From: Roseburia sp. 831b
Lineage (GTDB): Bacteria; Bacillota; Clostridia; Lachnospirales; Lachnospiraceae
NCBI RefSeq assembly: GCF_001940165.2
Contig: NZ_CP135163.1
Coordinates: 124,001 to 188,000, forward strand
Direction: 5' to 3'
Length of the DNA stretch: 64,000 nt
Shown here: piece after piece, positions 55,280 through 62,724 of the stretch
Layout of the letters: each line of letters begins with the position of its first letter
Position numbering within the stretch: the first letter of the stretch is position 1
Position numbers and translations under genes: made by a program
The notes under the pieces: model-generated
Databases searched by the model: none
Told to the model about the DNA's origin: nothing
What the model saw: the letters and a program-made list of their open reading frames with translations, nothing else

Positions 55280-56788
55280 TTACCCTGCAAATTGTTGTAG
55301 CAGCATCATAATTCCAGTCACCAAAAATAAAACAGCGTATGTAAGCTTTACCCAGTGTGTTTTTTCACTGACAAAAAGTGCCAGTACCGAAGTCTTTTTC
55401 CCAAAGGAAACCAGAAACACGAAAAATAGCAACGGAAGCATACAAATAAAACTATATAAGGAAAGGTACCAGAATGCTTGTAAGAAATAGGCTGCATCCA
55501 CATGAATAATTGTAACAATGGAAAGCAGATAGATTTGCCCCGCGCATAAAAATTCTGTAAATCCAATAGCTGCACCTAAAATCAAACCTGATAATACAAA
55601 ATAGTTGCTATTTAAAAACCGCTTCACATTCTCTTTTATAAGCCTATGATTTATCCCTCTTACTTTTTCTGGCAGCTGTGCTTTTATGCCGCCTAAGTCA
55701 TCTTTTTTGATTGCAGCATAATCATTCAAATTCAATACACCTAGCAAAAGTAAAAGCAAACTAAGAACGATATGAATTACCTTCACTAAGATGGAAGAGT
55801 GAATCTGACTCATCACCTGATACAAAACAGTTCCAAGCAAAAGCATTGATATGAATTTTCCAATGCAAAAGGCAATTCCAACTGGAAGAACCTTTTTGGA
55901 GTCTGCTTCAAGTAACATTAAGAGGAAGAAGAACATGGAAAGCGAGCAGGGATTTAAACCATTCAAAAAAGCAGCACCCACAAGTTTTAACACATCCATA
56001 TCCCGCACTACTTTTTGGTCCTGGTTTAAGTGAGAGACCTGCTCTCCCAATTGCTTTGTCTCCCCTAGGCTTTCATCTTCTATTACATCCTCCAGATTCT
56101 TTTTTATGGATGCTTCCTCATAAAAATACGAATTTCTGACAAAAATAATAGGCACTGTCCCAACGAACTCTGGTTCAACACCATATTCCTCACAATACCC
56201 ATTTAATAGACTTTTGTTTTCCACGGAAACAATATTGTATTTCAAAATCTTAAGATTTTTTTGTGTCTTTGAATACGCCAGAAGATAATCCGATATTTTT
56301 TTACAACTGGAACAGGTTGGGGAATAGAAATACACCAGTTCAAGTTTCCGTTTGCTATCCTTCTCTTGAAAAAAATGATAAATATCATCTTTCGTGATAT
56401 CCTCATAGAGTATCTCTTTGGGGTGACCGTCGATATAATGTACAATAAATGGGACTCCTTCTTTTCCATATTTTGAAAGCAGCGCGTCAGAACCTTCCTG
56501 CATAGAATCAAGGTCAATTCCATAGATTACTTTTTTATCCAAAAGGGAACTTTCTTTTTTTACCTCTGACATATCATTTTTCAGTTTTTTACAAGATGCA
56601 CAGGTCTCACTTGTCACCCAGATATAACAATCTGATTCCGTCTTTGTAATTTTTTCTATATCTTCACTCTGAATCTTCACATATAAGGAATCTTCCTGCT
56701 TTCTTTTTTCATTTACCAAGGTAATCATTCCTATGACAAAACAGGCAAATAAGAGGATTCCTAACATTTTTTTCCATTTATTTTTCAT
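55280..56788 (-). CDS. Double-thioredoxin/CcdA-like membrane thiol oxidoreductase
   Basis: About 502 residues from ATG 56788 (the frame extends to 56812). An N-terminal TM anchor (8-25) is followed by two extracytoplasmic thioredoxin-like domains: CASC (Cys63, Cys66) and CSSC (Cys159, Cys162), the second with a cis-Pro segment GTVPIIFV. From about 275, six TM helices resemble CcdA/DsbD, with NGLNPCSLSMFF and GFTEFLCAGQIYL each carrying the Cys that would relay electrons. It should move reducing equivalents across the membrane. Overlaps the M50 gene by 11 bp. Confidence 0.82.
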   Translation of the reverse strand: MKNKWKKMLGILLFACFVIGMITLVNEKRKQEDSLYVKIQSEDIEKITKTESDCYIWVTSETCASCKKLKNDMSEVKKESSLLDKKVIYGIDLDSMQEGSDALLSKYGKEGVPFIVHYIDGHPKEILYEDITKDDIYHFFQEKDSKRKLELVYFYSPTCSSCKKISDYLLAYSKTQKNLKILKYNIVSVENKSLLNGYCEEYGVEPEFVGTVPIIFVRNSYFYEEASIKKNLEDVIEDESLGETKQLGEQVSHLNQDQKVVRDMDVLKLVGAAFLNGLNPCSLSMFFFLLMLLEADSKKVLPVGIAFCIGKFISMLLLGTVLYQVMSQIHSSILVKVIHIVLSLLLLLLGVLNLNDYAAIKKDDLGGIKAQLPEKVRGINHRLIKENVKRFLNSNYFVLSGLILGAAIGFTEFLCAGQIYLLSIVTIIHVDAAYFLQAFWYLSLYSFICMLPLLFFVFLVSFGKKTSVLALFVSEKTHWVKLTYAVLFLVTGIMMLLQQFAG

Positions 56789-57299
56789 ATCGTTTCTTTG
56801 AACCCTTTCCATTTTTTACAGTAAGAATTCCCTTTAAAATCATTTTTCCGTCTCCTAGTGGTGGTATGACATTTACAATGTGGAGCATATAGATGCCGGA
56901 AATAACTTCTATGATACCGCTGTCACATTGACGGCTGAAAAACATTCCGCAAAGACCTATTAAAAATGTCACAGCCGGTCCTAGCACCGCTGTCTGTATT
57001 AAATTCGCTCCTGTCAAATTTTCTTCTGTAGTAATGGAGGCTTTCCAGATTCCGTAGCTGATTTTTACAGTCTTTACTCCAAAACGCCGCATAAACACAA
57101 TGTGTAAATACTCGTGTATGCTAACGGACCCAAGAAAGCCAACCAGATACACAAGTAAACAGCTCATTCCAATTTCCAATGTCTGTGTAAAAAAAAGAAG
57201 CAGCGTTGTTAAGAGCAACATGATGATTGCAAAAAACAGATTATTTCTGAAACACCAGGCATATATGGTATGAAATGATAACTCCGCTGTATTTTTCAC
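56778..57299 (-). CDS. M50 site-2-protease-like membrane metallopeptidase
   Basis: 173 residues if started at GTG 57299, which overlaps the preceding stop as GTGA; the ATG at 57416 would overlap that gene by 121 bp. HEXXH zinc motif HEYLH at residues 62-66, a GP pair at 107-108 and the third ligand motif NVIPPLGDG at 143-151 are the hallmarks of intramembrane site-2 proteases. About four TM helices. The neighbouring 79-residue single-TM peptide is the obvious candidate substrate (inference). Compare YydH and Eep, which process small peptides. Confidence 0.8.
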   Translation of the reverse strand: MKNTAELSFHTIYAWCFRNNLFFAIIMLLLTTLLLFFTQTLEIGMSCLLVYLVGFLGSVSIHEYLHIVFMRRFGVKTVKISYGIWKASITTEENLTGANLIQTAVLGPAVTFLIGLCGMFFSRQCDSGIIEVISGIYMLHIVNVIPPLGDGKMILKGILTVKNGKGSKKRYEK

Positions 57300-57658
57300 A
57301 GTGATTTTTGATTTTCTACCAGGTAATGTCTGTATTGCAATAATTTTTTTGCAAAATAATAGGTTCCAAACAGCATTGCGAAACAGATTCCTACAAAAAA
57401 TACAATTGGGAACCATTCACCTGTAAGTCCAAATGACATGCTTGTTACACCGGCAGAGTCTGTTGCAGATTTAAAAAAAATTGTTTGAAAGAAACAATAT
57501 CTCATTCCATCTTCCCCTGATGAAAATAACATCACCAAAAAACTAATCGTCATACCTACCAGCGTTGTAACCATTGACAAAAGTATGGAAACCGCTAACA
57601 TAACGCCGGTTGAAGAATTTCTCCACTTCATCAAAAAAACACTTTCTTTTTCTTCCAT
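57296..57658 (-). CDS. Small two-TM membrane protein of the peptide locus
   Basis: About 120 residues from the second Met (57658), which has AAAGG at proper distance; the first Met at 57664 is too close. TM segments about 16-45 and 85-110, separated by an exported loop (SSGEDGMRYCFFQTIFFKSATDSAGVTSMSFGLTGEW). No family recognised. It could be an immunity protein, a receptor or a partner of the M50 peptidase. Coupled to the M50 gene by GTGA. Confidence 0.65.
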   Translation of the reverse strand: MEEKESVFLMKWRNSSTGVMLAVSILLSMVTTLVGMTISFLVMLFSSGEDGMRYCFFQTIFFKSATDSAGVTSMSFGLTGEWFPIVFFVGICFAMLFGTYYFAKKLLQYRHYLVENQKSL

Positions 57659-57674
57659 ATCCATTTCCTTTCAA

Positions 57675-57701
57675 CCTGTGGGAGAAAAATTCTCCCACAG
57701 G
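57675..57701 (-). promoter_or_regulatory. Stem-loop between the peptide gene and the rest of the operon
   Basis: CCTGTGGGAGA and TCTCCCACAGG, a perfect 11-bp stem with 5-nt loop, 11 bp beyond the peptide stop. There is no T run, so it is more likely a partial terminator or mRNA-stabilising processing site that keeps the peptide transcript abundant. Confidence 0.75.
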
Positions 57702-57711
57702 AATTTTAGAA

Positions 57712-57951
57712 TTATTTACACTCGGCTCTTACTTCTATACCATTTTTAGACCAATTCCATTTTCCGGTAAAAGTCTTTCCCTTATAAACCACACACCAGA
57801 TCTGTAAGCCTGCATAAACGGTAAATGCAATTGACAATAATACCGCCAATAAAATCAAAAACCATGCATTGCACTCCACAATGGCATTACGAATCCCCTC
57901 TTTTACGGCCATCAAATATGTACCAACTTTTGCTGAAACTGCATACTGCAT
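57712..57951 (-). CDS. 79-residue single-TM peptide, candidate precursor
   Basis: ATG 57951 has AAAGGAG nine bases upstream. Residues 1-28 are mildly amphipathic (VSAKVGTYLMAVKEGIRNAIVEC), 29-56 form one strongly hydrophobic helix, and the last 24 residues are basic and aromatic (KGKTFTGKWNWSKNGIEVRAECK). Three Cys at 27, 53 and 78. First gene of the locus, with its own promoter and a following stem-loop, the layout of peptide-precursor genes. Intramembrane cleavage would release the C-terminal tail. No known bacteriocin family recognised. Confidence 0.65.
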   Translation of the reverse strand: MQYAVSAKVGTYLMAVKEGIRNAIVECNAWFLILLAVLLSIAFTVYAGLQIWCVVYKGKTFTGKWNWSKNGIEVRAECK

Positions 57952-58018
57952 ATTCCACTTCTCCTTTCTTCTATACCCTTTTTATATCCATTTCTTCTCG
58001 TCGACGTTTCGAAATGTG

Positions 58019-58066
58019 TTGTCCTTGGACAATGAAAAGTATAGCTTTTTGGACAAGCATGCACAA
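58019..58066 (-). promoter_or_regulatory. Promoter and operator of the peptide locus
   Basis: Minus strand TTGTGC (complement of 58061-58066), 17-bp spacer, TATACT (complement of 58038-58043). A TTGTCC half-site lies in the spacer (complement of 58051-58056) and the imperfect palindrome TTGTCC-TT-GGACAA (58019-58032) overlaps the start region. Probably bound by the XRE-type regulator encoded upstream. Confidence 0.6.
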
Positions 58067-58103
58067 TAAAGTATTGGTATATTCTGATTACCTATAATTC
58101 CTG

Positions 58104-58407
58104 TTATTCAATAGAAATGGTATAAAGATAGTTCAATATCTCGGATACCTTCTCCTTTTTCTCATTTGGAAATTGATTTAAATCATAATTTACCTTTCCA
58201 GACAAAATAAAATCTCTAACTCGAATAAAGTTCTCTTGCGAGCAAATATAAAATTTTGGCTGAAAATCCTCTTCCCTTCACTTCAATCTCATATAAATGT
58301 TTGGTCGAAATCTCTATTTTTTCTGCTAATTGTTCTCTTGTGAAGCCTTCTCTTTCCCGTATATCCCGAATTCTTTTTCCTGCGTATTCATAAATCTGTT
58401 CTGTCAT
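58104..58407 (-). pseudogene. XRE-family regulator interrupted by a frameshift
   Basis: The first 63 codons (58407-58216) give an HTH: GKRIRDIREREGFTREQLAEKIEISTKHLYEIEVKGRGFSAKILYLLARELYSS, stop. A one-base shift near 58222 restores a sensible continuation, RDFILSGKVNYDLNQFPNEKKEKVSEILNYLYTISIE, ending at 58104, which completes a normal ~100-residue XRE protein. Either a recent mutation or a truncated but functional HTH. Confidence 0.7.
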
Positions 58408-58493
58408 ATTGATTACTATGCCTTTCTATGATCTAATCAAAGCAGTTTTGTGTAAAAATATTTCCTGTAAAAATTTTCACAGATTCGAAGAAA

Positions 58494-58709
58494 TTACTCG
58501 CCTTCATCCGGCAAATATTCAAACAAATCCCCTGGCTGACAACCCAATGCTTTACAAATTCGCTCCATGGTTTCAAAACGTATACCCTTCATTTTCCCTG
58601 TCTTTAAATTTGATAGATTTACATTTGTCATATCTAGTTCTTTTGCAAGGTCATTGACACTTATCTTTCGATCTGCCATAACTCTATCAAGTCTGATTAT
58701 AATACTCAT
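58494..58709 (-). CDS. Small XRE/Cro-CI type regulator
   Basis: 71 residues: IIRLDRVMADRKISVNDLAKELDMTNVNLSNLKTGKMKGIRFETMERICKALGCQPGDLFEYLPDE, the compact YozG-type HTH. It is 15 bp downstream of the DUF2975 gene, the common pairing of these families. DNA target unknown; it may repress its own operon. Confidence 0.9.
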   Translation of the reverse strand: MSIIIRLDRVMADRKISVNDLAKELDMTNVNLSNLKTGKMKGIRFETMERICKALGCQPGDLFEYLPDEGE

Positions 58710-58724
58710 CTTCCCATATCCCCT

Positions 58725-59219
58725 CTATGCAATCGTATCCATCTCTTCCTCAATCTCTTTTCCATAGAAGAAAATCTCTGAAATAATTCCGATAATTGCA
58801 CCAAATAATAATACTATAATATCGTCAAACTGAATTTTGACAATAAATCCGTTCGAAGCGGGATTCATTCCCTCTAAAATCAGCGACAGCAGCATTTGAA
58901 GTGGGTAGCTTGCAATCAAAACCAGTGCCATTCCACGTACTTTCTTTACATTTCCTTTGCCAAAAGGTTTTCCGCTTTTGGCAATCTCTAGCAATACAAG
59001 GCTAAGTAACAGCTGTGATACTGCAAGACAGCTTAATTTTACAAACAAAACTCCATGATCCTGCAACGCAGCGTTTCCATAATCTCCTGCCTGCATCATT
59101 ACTACCATTTGAAACAATTGATAGCATGCAAAAATTGCAAATACCGCTGAAATGATAAAACTCACAATCTTATCACTCCTGATTCTTCTAATTAATTTCT
59201 TCAATCCTACTTCTCCCAT
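58725..59219 (-). CDS. DUF2975 membrane protein
   Basis: 164 residues, four TM helices (about 19-38, 55-78, 95-115, 128-150). The GKPFGKGNVKKVRGMALVLIASYPLQ segment is characteristic of DUF2975. Function unknown. Encoded with the small XRE regulator in what looks like a two-gene operon. Confidence 0.85.
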   Translation of the reverse strand: MGEVGLKKLIRRIRSDKIVSFIISAVFAIFACYQLFQMVVMMQAGDYGNAALQDHGVLFVKLSCLAVSQLLLSLVLLEIAKSGKPFGKGNVKKVRGMALVLIASYPLQMLLSLILEGMNPASNGFIVKIQFDDIIVLLFGAIIGIISEIFFYGKEIEEEMDTIA

Positions 59220-59589
59220 GTCTTTTCTCCCATCCTTTCTTTTTTCGTGTTAAATTTGCAAAAAGTGCATCATTGCTACGATTACAGCCTGCATCTTGTC
59301 ATTGATTCTGCCCGAATTATAATCAGGTTTTCTATTTATTATATATCATTTATTTTAAACTATGTCAATATATTTTTAAAGTATTGCTTTAATTATTTCA
59401 ATTTGTTTTATAAATATGACTCAATTACAAACCAAGATGCAGTTGATTTCAAACCTTTAGCTGAAACTCAATTGTTCCTCAATTGCAACCATTACTTCTA
59501 CTGCATTTGCAACTTTATTGAAATTTAGAAGTGCTCCCACAGCGGTAAGTGAACCTATTTTGCACTTATTTTGTCATCTTTCTTCATTT

Positions 59590-59757
59590 CTGCGGTGCCT
59601 TTCCTCTATAACTCGGTATTAGGCATGTGCATTTTCACCACTTTTTTTCCTGCTCTGCGGTGCCTTTCCTCGATAACTTGGCATTAGGCATGTGCATTTT
59701 CACCACTTTTTTCCTGCCCTGCGGTGCTTTTCCTCGATAACTTGGCGTTAGGCATGT
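59590..59757. repeat. Tandem ~65-bp repeats with TTAGGCATG motifs in a 690-bp intergenic region
   Basis: Copies start at 59590, 59655 and 59719 (last partial), each beginning CTGCGGTGCCTTTCCTC and containing TTAGGCATGT. After them the motif appears inverted and direct again: CATGCCTA (about 59777) pairs with TAGGCATG (about 59802), and TAGGCATG recurs near 59867. Between 59220 and 59589 only AT-rich sequence was seen. Neither strand has a convincing gene. Confidence 0.8.
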
Positions 59758-59908
59758 AATTTTGTACATGAAAAAACATGCCTATAACCAAAATACAGCT
59801 ATTAGGCATGCCTTTTATCTCTTTTTAAGCGAGAGATGTACGTGCCTGAAATCAATATTTTAATAATAGGCATGTCAATTGTCCCCAAAATACAACTTTT
59901 TACTTTCT

Positions 59909-61135
59909 CTATACGTGATTTCTATAATAGCAATTATTGGAACATTCCCCGTGGAACAGTCTTGTTCGAATTCGTCTTTGAAATTCCGCATGAAGCTGAA
60001 CTTCTCCACTGTCTTTTTGCGCTAGCGCTTCAACCTCCTCTAAAATTGTAAGTGCCCTCCTTAACTGACGAATATCTTCTTTTTCATAATCGATATAATT
60101 CCCACGGCCGACCACTTTTAAGTGCGTAACTCCGGCAGTCTGTAAGGATGCAAGTGCGCAAAGACCGCAGCCTGTCACCCCAGTCAGATACCCATCTATC
60201 TCTGCTTCTTCATTTGCCCCTGGCAAGTAGCCATCTATCTCTGCTTCTTCTTCATTCGCCTCTGACGCACTGGCATCCGTCTTACTCTTATAACCTTTCA
60301 TCTTTGGCTCATATTCAACTGATGCCGTCACAGAACTATCTAACATGCAGCCCGGCTTTTCTTCCTGCGTCTTGTATACAGTATGCAGATTTTCTTTCGA
60401 TTGATACAAGACATTACTTTGAAAAGCCGATTTCCCATAACTCCCCAGCTGATACGGCACTTTGCACAAATGTCCTAGTTCATCACAATGAAGTGAATTG
60501 CAGTAGGCACCTGTGAAATGGCACATCTCATTTAGGACAAACGCTTCGTATTCTGGTATCTTCTCCTTGGTCTTTCGGACGCAGGACTCCATATCCAATA
60601 AGCTGTTTTTCCGATGAAAAATAACCCTTGAAATGTCATACTTTGCCATCTGTTCTAAGAAAAGCGAATTTACCTCCGACATTTCCCCGCTTAAATGAAT
60701 GTTACAACGAATTCCCTTTTCCCTTAAAAAGAAAACAAGTGCCGGATCTGCTATGATAAAAGAATCAAAGCCAATTTCCATACATGATGCTACAATGGAT
60801 GCAATTTCCTCGTATTGTTCTTTGACATAATAAAGAGCATTTAGCGCAATCGTCACCGGTACCCCGTAGATTTTTACCAGATTACTTAAAATCTTTAAGT
60901 CCTCAAATGCCCCAATCTGCACATGATATGCCAAAACCTCCCGCCGGTTTAAGGGCGAGAGTGTTCCATATTTCTGACTCCACCAATACGGGACATAGCC
61001 ACAGAAAAGTTCATCCGCCCCAGCCTCTACATACGGAATATATTCCTCTATAGAGCCCAGTCCTGCTACAATCTTCATTCGCTGCTTCGATTTTTTTCTA
61101 AAATCACTATTTTCTTGCATGTTCTTTGAACTCAT
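59909..61135 (-). CDS. U32-family (UbiU/YdcP-like) protein
   Basis: 408 residues. MKIVAGLGSIEEYIPYVEAGADELFCGYVPYWW, the HVQIGAFEDLKILSNLVKIYGVPVTIALNALYY block and LREKGIRCNIHLSGEMSEVNS are typical of peptidase-U32-like TIM-barrel proteins, several of which hold a 4Fe-4S cluster. Candidate Cys ligands: CNSLHC, CGLC and C in GECSNNC. A 13-14 residue tandem repeat (ANEEEAEIDGYLPG) lies at about residues 290-320. Encoded 31 bp after its partner gene. Confidence 0.82.
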   Translation of the reverse strand: MSSKNMQENSDFRKKSKQRMKIVAGLGSIEEYIPYVEAGADELFCGYVPYWWSQKYGTLSPLNRREVLAYHVQIGAFEDLKILSNLVKIYGVPVTIALNALYYVKEQYEEIASIVASCMEIGFDSFIIADPALVFFLREKGIRCNIHLSGEMSEVNSLFLEQMAKYDISRVIFHRKNSLLDMESCVRKTKEKIPEYEAFVLNEMCHFTGAYCNSLHCDELGHLCKVPYQLGSYGKSAFQSNVLYQSKENLHTVYKTQEEKPGCMLDSSVTASVEYEPKMKGYKSKTDASASEANEEEAEIDGYLPGANEEAEIDGYLTGVTGCGLCALASLQTAGVTHLKVVGRGNYIDYEKEDIRQLRRALTILEEVEALAQKDSGEVQLHAEFQRRIRTRLFHGECSNNCYYRNHV

Positions 61136-61166
61136 GTTATCTCATACTTCCTGTTTTTTATCATTT

Positions 61167-62597
61167 CTACATCAAATTTACAACCATCCGGTCAATGTTG
61201 CTTTTTCTTATTTTCACCCAAAAATCTATCTCCTCTAGCGCACGCTTGTCATATCCAAACAATGAATTGTACCTTCCAACCATCCGTAGATGTTTGGGAT
61301 ATAGGAAAACAAAATCCCTACAATATTGCGGGCAGTTTTTTACAAGCGTCTGATTCCCACGGTCTCCATTCACACACCTTGCAAAAAGCGGACAATACTG
61401 TGATGTATTGGTTTGAAAATATGGAACATGAATACTATGATGTCCGTCCGGCACAACAAAATCATAGCCACAGGACTCATATTCGTAGCGGACGATACCG
61501 TACTGTTCTTTTAAATATTTCTGGTAAAAAGCATTGTTCGCAGCATTTTCGTGCATGGCATCTGCTTGAAATCCCAGCTTGTAGTTCATCCTTGGGTCTT
61601 TTCTTCGTTTGTTCAACAAAACACCAAGAATCGGCGTCAGCATATCCTCTTTTCCTTTTAAAAGAGCTGCCATTCCCCAGTCGTTTATCACAACTTCACA
61701 AGGAAACTTCTCTTGCTTACACCATGCATACAACTTCAAAAGTAGTTGTGTCGTCTGCTCTACATATTCCTCCCTTAAATAGGTGAATGCAAATGTCACC
61801 GACAAATCTTCCCATTTTGCTTTTTGTAAAATTGAAAAAAGCTGTGTTTCACACGGGAAAAGATTATGACAGAATTGATTTCCCAGATAAATCCTGGTCC
61901 ATTTTGCCCTTGCAAAAGGATGTTCCGCCAATCCATTCCCAGACCAGTACTCTTTGAAAAAGCTGTCCTTATCTTTGGACAAATATTCCTGATAAAGTTT
62001 CGAATTGTCAAGTTCTAATGCGAGCTCTAAATTAGAAACTACACCCAGCAGTTCTACCGGGCTGCCCTCTAATGCATTGACACACTCACCTTTCTTTATC
62101 TGCATAAGTGCCTCCTGATACCACCCCAGTTTCTGGCTGGTAAAGTTTACGGCAAACACTTCGTCTTCTTTGGCAGGATAGCCCACACACTCCTTTGCAA
62201 GATAGGCATCATCCCCACATAATTTTAAATTGATATAGCGGTAATACGCTTCGAAAAGCCGTCTTGTCTGTGCCCGAAAGTCCTCATTTTCTATTGCAAG
62301 AAAATAAGAATTGAACACCTCCCCCTTTTCGTCCTTAGACATGCGGCGTGGGGTTATGTGCTCTAAGACAACATCCTGATACCCATTCTTTTTTTCATCG
62401 AAAAAATGTAACACCAGTGATTCATCTGTTCTCTCAGACACTTTTCCTTCATATTCAAGCGGTTCTGCGGTTCGAAAAACCAGTCCATTCTCTGACAGTT
62501 TTACAATTCGAACCTCTTTTTTAATCCCAATGTCATTCCAAAGTTCTCCCGCCAGCAACCCAAACGGAATCTGTTCTACCATTCCTTCGAAATCCAT
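61167..62597 (-). CDS. U32-associated hypothetical protein
   Basis: 476 residues. N-terminal part unassigned (KEVRIVKLSENGLVFRTAEPLEYEGKV looks like a small beta domain); the C-terminal half (LEEQTTQLLLKLYAWCKQEKFPCEVVINDWGMAALLKGKEDMLTPILGVLLNKRRKDPRM) resembles a diverged U32-like barrel with Cys residues CPLFARC and CPQYC that could ligate Fe-S. Forms an operon with the U32 protein, suggesting a heteromer as in UbiU/UbiV (inference). Confidence 0.6.
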   Translation of the reverse strand: MDFEGMVEQIPFGLLAGELWNDIGIKKEVRIVKLSENGLVFRTAEPLEYEGKVSERTDESLVLHFFDEKKNGYQDVVLEHITPRRMSKDEKGEVFNSYFLAIENEDFRAQTRRLFEAYYRYINLKLCGDDAYLAKECVGYPAKEDEVFAVNFTSQKLGWYQEALMQIKKGECVNALEGSPVELLGVVSNLELALELDNSKLYQEYLSKDKDSFFKEYWSGNGLAEHPFARAKWTRIYLGNQFCHNLFPCETQLFSILQKAKWEDLSVTFAFTYLREEYVEQTTQLLLKLYAWCKQEKFPCEVVINDWGMAALLKGKEDMLTPILGVLLNKRRKDPRMNYKLGFQADAMHENAANNAFYQKYLKEQYGIVRYEYESCGYDFVVPDGHHSIHVPYFQTNTSQYCPLFARCVNGDRGNQTLVKNCPQYCRDFVFLYPKHLRMVGRYNSLFGYDKRALEEIDFWVKIRKSNIDRMVVNLM

Positions 62598-62626
62598 CTT
62601 ATGCTCCTAACTTCACTTCTCATTTT

Positions 62627-62660
62627 TTCTGTAATAAGAACGAAATTTCCTATTACAGAA
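62627..62660. promoter_or_regulatory. 10-bp inverted repeat upstream of the U32 pair
   Basis: TTCTGTAATA (62627-62636) and TATTACAGAA (62651-62660), 30 bp upstream of the gene start. Operator or leader hairpin. Confidence 0.45.
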
Positions 62661-62662
62661 AG

Positions 62663-62710
62663 AAAAACTCCCATCCAGATAATCATACATGATTTATCCG
62701 GATGAGAGTA
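62663..62710 (-). terminator. Terminator of the metal ATPase gene
   Basis: Minus strand CTCTCATCCGGATAA pairs with TTATCTGGATGGGAG (two G-T), followed by TTTTTC. Confidence 0.85.
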
Positions 62711-62724
62711 TCTTTTTCAAAAAA

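Noticed and set aside
57296..57416. Upstream ATG start for the M50 peptidase (57416)
   Set aside because: It would overlap the preceding gene by 121 bp and add a Cys-rich N terminus; the GTGA coupling at 57299 is simpler.
53806..58407. Lantibiotic, sactipeptide or other radical-SAM RiPP cluster
   Set aside because: No LanB/LanC/LanM, YcaO or radical SAM motif was found; the locus needs another mechanism if it is a RiPP.
59590..59757. CRISPR array
   Set aside because: Copies are identical along nearly their whole 65-bp length, so there are no unique spacers.
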